NCBI GenBank assembly: GCA_003223695.1
Contig: QHVY01000121.1
Location: forward strand, 1 to 6,325
Source of the DNA: Acidobacteriota bacterium
GTDB taxonomy: Bacteria > Acidobacteriota > Thermoanaerobaculia > Gp7-AA8
Reading direction: 5' to 3'
DNA length: 6,325 bases
Part shown: piece after piece, positions 1 to 6,200 of the stretch
How the letters are laid out: the number at the start of each line of letters is the position of its first letter
Numbering within the stretch: the first letter of the stretch is position 1
The notes under the pieces: generated by a model
The model's database searches: none
Told to the model about the DNA's origin: nothing
What the model saw: only the letters and a program-made list of their open reading frames with translations
Program-made: the position numbers and the translations under genes

Positions 1-465
1 AGTGAAATCGATTTCGAATATCTGCCGAACGGCGGCTGGAATCACACCGGCCCGACGATCTTCTTTACGACGTGGGAGACATTCCAGCTCGAGCCGTGGA
101 TCGCCGACAACACCGAAACGCACAATGCTGGCGCTCTTGCCGGATGGCACACGCTGGTGGCCCAGGTCGGCCGCGGAGTCGTTCGCTACTTTGTCGACGG
201 GCTACAAGTCGCAGAGCACGGCGGCAAGTACTACCCGGAATCGATGATGTCGATCAATTTCAATCTGTGGTTCGTCCGGGACCACTTCCTTGCCGCACCC
301 GATGTTCGCCGCTGGGATGAAGACATCGACTGGGTCTATTTCCGCGGCGGCAGAGTGCAGTCGCCGCAATCGATCGAGGCCGCGGTGGCCGATCTGCGCA
401 GACGCTCAATCAAATTCAAAGACACGGTGCCGGCGTCCGGGCTGACATCGCCGTGTAATTTCTGA
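1..465 (+). CDS. GH16 family glycoside hydrolase (beta-glucanase type), C-terminal part, 5' truncated by window edge
   Basis: The reading frame is open from base 1 and ends at TGA 463-465, giving 154 residues. The first residues read SEIDFEYLPNGGWN, which matches the GH16 active-site strand of the regular ExDxE type: E2 would be the nucleophile, D4 the helper and E6 the acid/base. Downstream, WETF, GWHTL, RYFVDG, MSINFNLWF and EDIDWVYF fit the concanavalin-like beta-sandwich of secreted GH16 enzymes, and the final SPCNF looks like an authentic C-terminus. GH16 enzymes hydrolyse internal beta-1,3 or beta-1,3/1,4 linkages in glucans or galactans; the exact substrate cannot be read from this part. 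The N-terminal half, including any signal peptide, lies outside the window. The gene converges on the minus-strand reductase gene, with a palindrome filling the 65-bp gap. I am confident of the family and unsure of the specificity. Confidence 0.85.
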   Translation, partial: SEIDFEYLPNGGWNHTGPTIFFTTWETFQLEPWIADNTETHNAGALAGWHTLVAQVGRGVVRYFVDGLQVAEHGGKYYPESMMSINFNLWFVRDHFLAAPDVRRWDEDIDWVYFRGGRVQSPQSIEAAVADLRRRSIKFKDTVPASGLTSPCNF

Positions 466-466
466 A

Positions 467-532
467 GATCACCACAGAGAACACGGAGAGCACGGAGGCG
501 TCTCTGTGTACTCCGTGCTCTCTGTGGTGATC
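467..532. repeat. 66-bp REP-like palindrome between convergent genes
   Basis: The two arms begin with the same 14 bases read inward, GATCACCACAGAGA, followed after one mismatch by CACGGAG on both sides. The remaining arm positions are mostly paired or G-U wobbles, so transcribed RNA would fold into one long hairpin. Each arm is built from 9-base units of the type CACAGAGAA / CACGGAGAG. The element fills the gap between the GH16 stop (465) and the reductase stop (531-533) and includes two bases of the latter. A second, half-length copy lies at 1176-1205. It could act as a bidirectional transcription barrier or 3'-end stabiliser, but there is no U-tract on either side, so I do not call it an intrinsic terminator. 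Confidence 0.85.
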
Positions 533-1154
533 ATTCCAGCAGCTTCCGCAATTCCGTTCCGCTCATGCCTGAGTTGTAAGGCTTTGTGCCGGGTTCGAAT
601 TCTTTTCCGCGAGCCAGCGGACCGACAAGCACTGGATCGAAGCCGGCATCGCGCACGAGCTGGGCGGCGATGTCGACGGCTTCGCGATCATCGCCAGCGA
701 GTGGAATGCCGAGTTTGTCGCCTTTGCGATGCGCCTCGCTCGCGAGCGTTTTGAAATAGACGGTATTGAACGCTTTGACCCAATGCGCGCCGGGGAACAT
801 CGCCGCCGCCCAACCTGCGGAACCCTGCGGATGTCGCGACGCCTCTCCCGCGACAGCGCCGTCGCGATTCTCGTATGCGTTACCCGTGTCGAGGACGACT
901 TTGCCCGAGAGCAGCGGGGCGAGATCGCGTGCGAGATCAGGAATCGCTTTGACAGGAAGAGTCATCATGACCACGTCGCCGAACTTCGCGGCGTCCGCGG
1001 GCGTTCCGGCCGAGGCACGCTTTCCGAGTTTTGAGACGAGAGGCTTCAGCTCTTCGGCATGACGCGAAGCGAAGCGCACGTCATGTCCAGCTTCCACCCA
1101 GAGCTTGCCGACGGTTGATCCAATTTGTCCTGCGCCGATGATTCCGATTTTCAT
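531..1154 (-). CDS. NADP oxidoreductase, F420-dependent type (Rossmann-fold reductase)
   Basis: This 207-residue protein starts MKIGIIGAGQIG, a Rossmann dinucleotide-binding loop with G7-x-G9-x-x-G12 on the first strand. FASRH at 28-32 ends the second strand, where the arginine would favour NADP(H). VVMMTLPVKAIPDL, KVVLDTGNAYENRDG and VKAFNTVYF follow in the order usual for the F420_oxidored family (NADPH:F420 reductase-like proteins and relatives). Whether the partner is F420, a flavin or a metal cannot be told here; many bacterial members are uncharacterised. The start is chosen because the Rossmann strand begins at once. The frame stays open upstream to 1412, but that stretch overlaps the GH105 gene and has no family likeness. 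It follows the GH105 stop by 22 bases, so it is probably the last gene of the minus-strand operon, although no clear Shine-Dalgarno precedes it. It is probably cytoplasmic. Confidence 0.85.
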   Translation of the reverse strand: MKIGIIGAGQIGSTVGKLWVEAGHDVRFASRHAEELKPLVSKLGKRASAGTPADAAKFGDVVMMTLPVKAIPDLARDLAPLLSGKVVLDTGNAYENRDGAVAGEASRHPQGSAGWAAAMFPGAHWVKAFNTVYFKTLASEAHRKGDKLGIPLAGDDREAVDIAAQLVRDAGFDPVLVGPLARGKEFEPGTKPYNSGMSGTELRKLLE

Positions 1155-1175
1155 GGCGCGAGACGATACACCAAC

Positions 1176-1205
1176 ATCACCACAGAGAAGACGGAGAGGA
1201 CGGAG
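1176..1205. repeat. 30-bp half-copy of the palindromic repeat at the 3' end of the GH105 gene
   Basis: These 30 bases match 468-497 at 28 positions; both differences are C to G changes at equivalent places in successive 9-base units (CACGGAG becomes GACGGAG). Unlike the 467-532 copy it has no opposing arm, so it does not form the long hairpin. On the minus strand it supplies the codons for the last eight residues (PSSPSSLW) and the TGA stop of the GH105-type gene. Confidence 0.8.
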
Positions 1206-2268
1206 CTGAGGTGAATCGATAAACCTCAGTCCCCGCAAGAATGAACGCGCCAACGCCGTAGATCTCCGTACCCGACGCCGACGTGTCGCCGGGCTGATCG
1301 CCGATGCGCTGTACATAGCCGAGCATTCCATCCGGATGAACGGCACGCACGAGCGCGGCCCATCCTTGGCGAATCGCCGGCTCATACGCTCGGCGATCGA
1401 GAAGACCTTCATTGACTCCCCACGCCAGCGCGTACACGTAAAAGGCTGTGCCGCTGGTTTCCGGCAGCGGCAAAGCAGTCGGATCGAGCAGATTCGAGCG
1501 CCAGTAACCGTCGCTCGACTGCAGCGTCACGATCCTCGACGCCATCTCGCGAAAGAGTGCGACATAGCGTGGGCGGTCGGGATAATCCGACGGCATTTCC
1601 ATCAGCACGCGCGCGAGCCCGGCGAGCACCCACCCGTTTCCGCGGCTCCAGAAAATCTTCGTTCCGAAGAAACGGCTGTCGCGATAGTAGAGATGTTCCT
1701 GTTTGTCGTAGAGGTAGTCGGTGGTTTTCCACCACATTCGATTCATGAAATCGAGATAGCGCCGATCGCCGGTTGCGCGCGTGGCCATCGCCAAAGCCGG
1801 CGGCGACATGAAGAGCGCATCGCACCAGGTCCACTGCCGCCAAGTTTTCTCCCAATTCTCAAATTCAAGCGACTCGTCAAATGGATAGCGGATGACCGCA
1901 TCGAACATCTGCAGCGCGGGCTCGATCATCGCCGGATTTTTCTCGACACGATGCAGCAGAAAATAGCTCTGCGTAATCGCATGATCATCGGCGCAGAGCG
2001 GACGCAGGCCTGGCCGCCAGCGGTTCTCCTCGCCATTTCGCCGCACTGCAGCCAAGTATCGTTGTGGATCGCTCGACAATGGCGCGAAAACATTAAGCGC
2101 GATCCAGAACGGCGCCTGCGTCCAGTCGTAGGGCGGATGCTTCGACGGATGCGCGAGCTGCCAGTCGGCGGCGGCGCTCATGACGCGCAGAATTGCTGAA
2201 CGGTCGATTGACTCATTCAACGGAGCTGATGCGCAGGCCGCAAGCAGCGCAATCGCTAAACATCTCAT
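1177..2268 (-). CDS. GH105/GH88-type unsaturated glucuronyl/rhamnogalacturonyl hydrolase, lipoprotein
   Basis: The 363-residue protein begins MRCLAIALLAAC, a short lipoprotein signal with lipobox L9-A-A-C12, so it is probably anchored in a membrane facing the periplasm. The rest is an (alpha/alpha)6-barrel of the YteR/GH105 and GH88 type. LCADDHAITQSYF at 91-103 and WTWCDALFMSPP at 146-157 hold the likely catalytic aspartates (D94 or D95, and D150). FWSRGNGW at 206-213, PETSGT at 270-275 and TEIYGVGAF at 334-342 are further family signatures. These enzymes hydrate the 4,5-double bond of unsaturated uronic acids left by polysaccharide lyases and so release them; no lyase is seen in this window. 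The ATG overlaps the xylF stop as ATGA, with GAAGAG 8 bases upstream, implying translational coupling. The domain ends near EVYRF (348-352); the extra tail to residue 363 comes mostly from a repeat element. The exact sugar specificity is unknown. Confidence 0.85.
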   Translation of the reverse strand: MRCLAIALLAACASAPLNESIDRSAILRVMSAAADWQLAHPSKHPPYDWTQAPFWIALNVFAPLSSDPQRYLAAVRRNGEENRWRPGLRPLCADDHAITQSYFLLHRVEKNPAMIEPALQMFDAVIRYPFDESLEFENWEKTWRQWTWCDALFMSPPALAMATRATGDRRYLDFMNRMWWKTTDYLYDKQEHLYYRDSRFFGTKIFWSRGNGWVLAGLARVLMEMPSDYPDRPRYVALFREMASRIVTLQSSDGYWRSNLLDPTALPLPETSGTAFYVYALAWGVNEGLLDRRAYEPAIRQGWAALVRAVHPDGMLGYVQRIGDQPGDTSASGTEIYGVGAFILAGTEVYRFTSAPSSPSSLW

Positions 2269-3269
2269 TGATAGATCTCTTCGCGCCGCTGGTACCCATC
2301 CTTGATCACCGTCTGATCGACGTTGCTACGATCGACAACGATCGCTTCGTAAAGAATCGACGGCACGTCGCGTTTTCCGTTGTTGATCCGATCGGGAGCG
2401 TCCACGTGCTGTTTGCGGGCGAGCCTCATCGCTGCATCGACAGCGCCGAAGGCGAGCGGCCGGATCGGCGTGTAGATGGTCATCGTCTGAGTGCCGCGGA
2501 CGATGCGCTGCACAGCGTCCTTTTGCGCGTCGAGTCCGGTGACCAGAACTTTTCCGGCGAGGTTCGCCGCTTCGAGAGCCGAAATCGCGCCGCCGGCAGT
2601 TCCATCATTGGACGCGACGATCGCATCGATCCTTTTTCCTGTTCGGATGAGCGCATCTTCAGTGATGCGAAGCGCCTCCTCCGGTTTCCACTCACGCGCG
2701 AACTGCTGGGAAATGATCCTGACATCGCCTCGATCGATCGCCGGTTTGAGAATTCTCATCTGCCCCTCGCGGAGAATCAGAGCGTTATAATCCGTCGGCG
2801 CGCCGCCGATCAGAACGTAGTTGCCTTTCGGCACATGCTTCAAGGCATACGCGGCCTGCATCTCGCCGATCTTATTCTGCTGATGCGCGACATGAAGATC
2901 GACGTCGCAGTCGCGGATCATCCGATCGTAGGCGATGACCGGAACTCCTTTGCGATGCGCAGCCTCGACGATCGACGCGGCGACCTCGCCGTTGTGCGGA
3001 GCGACGATCAGAACGTCCACGCCTTTGGCCAGCATGTTTTCGCACTGCTTCGTCTGAACGGAGTCGCTCCCATTTGCCACTTGAATATCGAGCAGCGCTC
3101 CAACCTCGCGGGCACGCTGCTCAACGAGATCCTTGTCGCGCGTCCAGCGCTCCTCCTTGAGCGTGTCCATCGAGAAGCCGATGCGCACGGGATGCTCGCC
3201 GGTGTGGGCGGGCTTCTGACACGCCATCGCGAGCAGGAGACCGGCAACAGTAAGAGTTCTTGCCATCAT
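2265..3269 (-). CDS. xylF: XylF-like D-xylose/sugar ABC-transporter substrate-binding lipoprotein
   Basis: This 334-residue protein (E. coli XylF is about 330) is a type I periplasmic binding protein. MMARTLTVAGLLLAMAC is a hydrophobic signal ending at C17, a plausible though imperfect lipobox. The body follows the XylF pattern: RIGFSMDTLKEERW (29-42), ENMLAKGVDVLIVAPHNG (77-94), AYDRMI (113-118), GGAPTDYNA (155-163), VASNDGTAGGAISAL (218-232), GTQTMTIYTPI (259-269), INNGKRDVPS (295-304) and TVIKDGY near the end. XylF binds D-xylose in the periplasm for the XylGH ABC importer. Neither the ATPase nor the permease is adjacent here; the next genes are a hydrolase and a reductase. Where E. coli has, as I recall, TVYKP with a ligand-contacting lysine, this protein has TIYTP (T267), so the ligand may differ. 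The ATG at 3269 overlaps the opposite-strand ATG at 3268; the next ATG (3266) is an equally possible start. Longer frames to 3293 or 3368 would put a hydrophilic extension before the signal. Confidence 0.85.
   Translation of the reverse strand: MMARTLTVAGLLLAMACQKPAHTGEHPVRIGFSMDTLKEERWTRDKDLVEQRAREVGALLDIQVANGSDSVQTKQCENMLAKGVDVLIVAPHNGEVAASIVEAAHRKGVPVIAYDRMIRDCDVDLHVAHQQNKIGEMQAAYALKHVPKGNYVLIGGAPTDYNALILREGQMRILKPAIDRGDVRIISQQFAREWKPEEALRITEDALIRTGKRIDAIVASNDGTAGGAISALEAANLAGKVLVTGLDAQKDAVQRIVRGTQTMTIYTPIRPLAFGAVDAAMRLARKQHVDAPDRINNGKRDVPSILYEAIVVDRSNVDQTVIKDGYQRREEIYQ
2277..2282 (-). promoter_or_regulatory. Ribosome binding site of the GH105-type gene, inside the xylF 3' end
   Basis: GAAGAG on the minus strand lies 8 bases before the ATG at 2268-2266, inside the last codons of xylF. 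Together with the ATGA stop/start overlap it supports translation of the hydrolase from the xylF message. Confidence 0.55.
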
Positions 3270-6200
3270 GTATATTCTGCGTCCATCGATCATGCTTCTC
3301 GCTGCTGCGGTGATCGCAGTGTCCGTGTGCGGGCCGGCTTTAGCCGGCCGGCTGAAGCCGGCCCTCACACTGGCGGAGCGGCTAGGTTATCCCAGCGACG
3401 CGAAGCTCCTCATCATCCACGCCGACGACCTCGGCATGACCCACTCAGTCAACGCCGCGTCGATCAAAGCGCTCGACAGCGGGGCCATCAACTCCGCCAG
3501 CATCATGGTTCCCACGCCGTGGTTTTCCGAGATCGCGGAGTACGCGCGAAAACACCCGGAGGCTGATCTCGGTCTGCATCTCACGCTGACCAGCGAGTGG
3601 AGCGGCTACCGCTGGCGCTCGATCACATCAAAAGCGTCGTTGCTCGACAATAGCGGCTATTTCTATTCGACAGAAGACGCCGCGGCGACGCACATCGATC
3701 CGAGCGATGCCGAAGCAGAGATCCGCGCGCAAATCGATCGGGCGCGCGCGGCCGGCATTCAACCGACGCATCTCGATTCACACATGCGAACGCTGCATCA
3801 AAACGCCGCGCTCTTCGCGGTACTTCTTCGCGCTTCGCGCGCTTACAACATTCCGGCAGCGATTCCGAAGGAGCTTGCGGCACGACCAGATTTTGCTCCG
3901 CTTTTGACCGACAACGATGTAGTCATCGACCGATTCATCTCCATTGAGCCGGACATTCCAGCAGAGCAGTTCTACACGGACACATTGAAGAACCTGCAGC
4001 CTGGCGTCTCGGAGCTCATTGTGCATCTCGCATACGACGATTCTGAGATGCGCGCCGCCACAGACGATCACCCGAATTGGGGCGCGGCGTGGCGGCAGCG
4101 CGACTTCGATTTCGTCACGAGCGAGCGCTTTCGCAATTTGCTCCGTGAGAACAACATCAAACTGATCACGTGGCGGGAGGTCGGCAAGTTGTTTTCGACG
4201 ACCGATCCGGCAACAGTCCACCCCGAAACTTGGCCAGCAATCAAAAGCCCGTTCCCACGAGATTCAAAGAGCATCGACGATCTCCTGGCGCGGATGAGCG
4301 TGGAGGAAAAAGTCGGACAGATCATTCAGGCCAGTATCACCGCCGTCACCCCAGCCGACATCCGCGCCTATCACCTCGGTTCCGTCCTCAACGGCGGCGG
4401 GGCCTGGCCTAACAACAATCGCCACGCGAGCGTCAATGACTGGCTGTCCCTGGCCGACGCGTTCTACGACGCGTCGATGGATACGTCCGGCGGCAAGCAG
4501 GCAATTCCGATCATCTGGGGATCGGATGGCGTCCACGGCCACAGCAACGTCGTCGGCGCGACGATCTTCCCGCACAACATCGGCCTCGGGGCGACGCGTG
4601 ATCTCGAGCTGATTCGCCGCATCGGCGACATCACGGCGACGGAGATGGCGGTTACCGGAATCGATTGGAGCTTCTCCCCCGTCGTCGCGGTGGCCCGCGA
4701 TGATCGCTGGGGCCGCACGTATGAGAGCTATTCCGAAGATCCGGACCTCGTCCGCACATGCGCGGCGAAAATGATCGAAGGTCTGCAGCCGAGGGTCATC
4801 GCCACGGCGAAACATTTTCTGGGCGACGGCGGCACCGCCGGCGGCAAGGATCAGGGCGATAGCGTCGTTTCAGAGACAGAGCTGCGCGATATTCATGCGG
4901 CCGGTTACGTCGACGCGATCAAAACCGGCGTCGAGGCCATCATGGTTTCGCAGAGCAGTTGGCACGGCCGCGAGATGCATGGCAATCGAGAACTCCTGAC
5001 CGACGTGCTCAAACGGCGAATGGGATTCAACGGCTTCATCATCGGCGACTGGAATGGGCATGGTCAGGTCCCGGGGTGCACGAATCAGAGCTGCTCGCAG
5101 TCATTCAATGCCGGCGTCGACATGTTCATGGTTCCCGACGACTGGAAAGCGCTGTACGAAAACCTCGTCGCCCAAGTGAAAAGCGGCGAGATTGAACAAT
5201 CGCGGCTCGATGACGCTGTCCGAAGAATCCTTCGCGTCAAAATGCGCGCCGGACTCTTCACCGCAGGCAGACCTTCGCAGCGTCGATTAGGGGGGAAACC
5301 GGAACAATTCGGATCGCCTGAGCACCGCCGCGTCGCGCGTCGAGCAGTTCGCGAATCGATCGTGTTGCTGAAGAACAATCGGCATCTGCTCCCACTGCGA
5401 CCCCAGAGCAAGGTGCTCGTGACAGGCGACGGCGCCGACAACATCGCCAAACAGGCCGGCGGCTGGACGATCTCGTGGCAAGGCGACGGCAACACAAACG
5501 CCGATTTCCCAGGCGGCACTTCGATCTGGGACGGAATTCGGGCCGCAGTGGAGGCGGCGGGAGGGCGGGCGACGCTGAGTCCCGATGGCAAGTTCCAGGA
5601 CAAACCTGATGTGGCGATCGTTGTCTTTGGCGAGAACCCGTATGCGGAGTGGGAAGGCGATCGACAAACAATTGTATACGATAATGTATACGATCTTGCC
5701 CTTCTTCGGCGATTGAAAGACGCCGGCGTGCCGGTGGTATCGCTGTTTCTCTCGGGGCGGCCGCTGTGGGTCAATCCATTTCTGAATTCGTCAGATGCCT
5801 TTGTCGCCGCCTGGCTGCCTGGAAGTGAAGGTGAAGGAATCGCGGACGTTCTGTTCGGGAAATACGATTTCCGCGGCAAGCTTTCTTTTTCGTGGCCGAA
5901 GCTCGCATCGCAGGTGGTATTGAATCGCGGCGATGCCGACTACCATCCGCTGTTCCCGTTCGGCTTTGGCCTAACATACAAAGATCGAGTCGATCTGCCC
6001 GATCTCCCGGCTGATACGAGCGGCGTTCGCGCGCAGACCGTTTTCTTCTCCGCCGGACCGAAAGAGCCGTGGAAGCTGCATGTCGATGAGGGAATCGGAC
6101 AGCAGGAGGAAGCGGCCGGCCGGCGCGTCCTCACGTGGCCCGGCGGTGCGCCCCGCGCTGTCGATCTGCGAAGTGATCGGCCGGCTGATCTCACTCGCGA

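Noticed and set aside
467..532. Intrinsic (rho-independent) terminator
   Set aside because: The hairpin is long and strong, but neither strand has a U-tract after it, so it is called a repeat with possible terminator-like effect only.
1155..1412. Upstream extension of the reductase gene
   Set aside because: It would overlap the end of the GH105 gene and add an arginine-rich segment before the Rossmann strand that normally begins the protein.
1336..2199. Plus-strand reading frame (287 codons) antisense to the GH105-type gene
   Set aside because: Arginine- and histidine-rich translation without recognisable motifs; the opposite strand has clear GH105/GH88 signatures.
3271..3280. Possible -10 box (AGAATATAC on the minus strand) for a leaderless xylF message
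   Set aside because: It lies too close to the ATG for a normal spacing and no matching -35 is evident.
3270..3368. Upstream extension of xylF into the palindrome (GTG at 3368 or ATG at 3293)
   Set aside because: It would place a hydrophilic, repeat-encoded stretch in front of a good lipoprotein signal; the start at 3269 or 3266 is more sensible.
2193..3566. Long plus-strand reading frame (457 codons) antisense to xylF
   Set aside because: It covers the well-supported XylF-like gene, shows no family motif, and includes the 46-bp palindrome read in another frame. High GC explains open antisense frames here.
4294..4296. Internal ATG as the start of a separate GH3 gene
   Set aside because: It lies within the conserved LLARMSVEEKVGQ segment, with no signal peptide and no convincing ribosome binding site, so a separate protein would be truncated.
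4264..5879. Minus-strand open frames (4264-4815 and 5085-5879) opposite the GH3 domain
   Set aside because: Low-complexity translations without motifs; the plus strand encodes an unmistakable GH3 enzyme.
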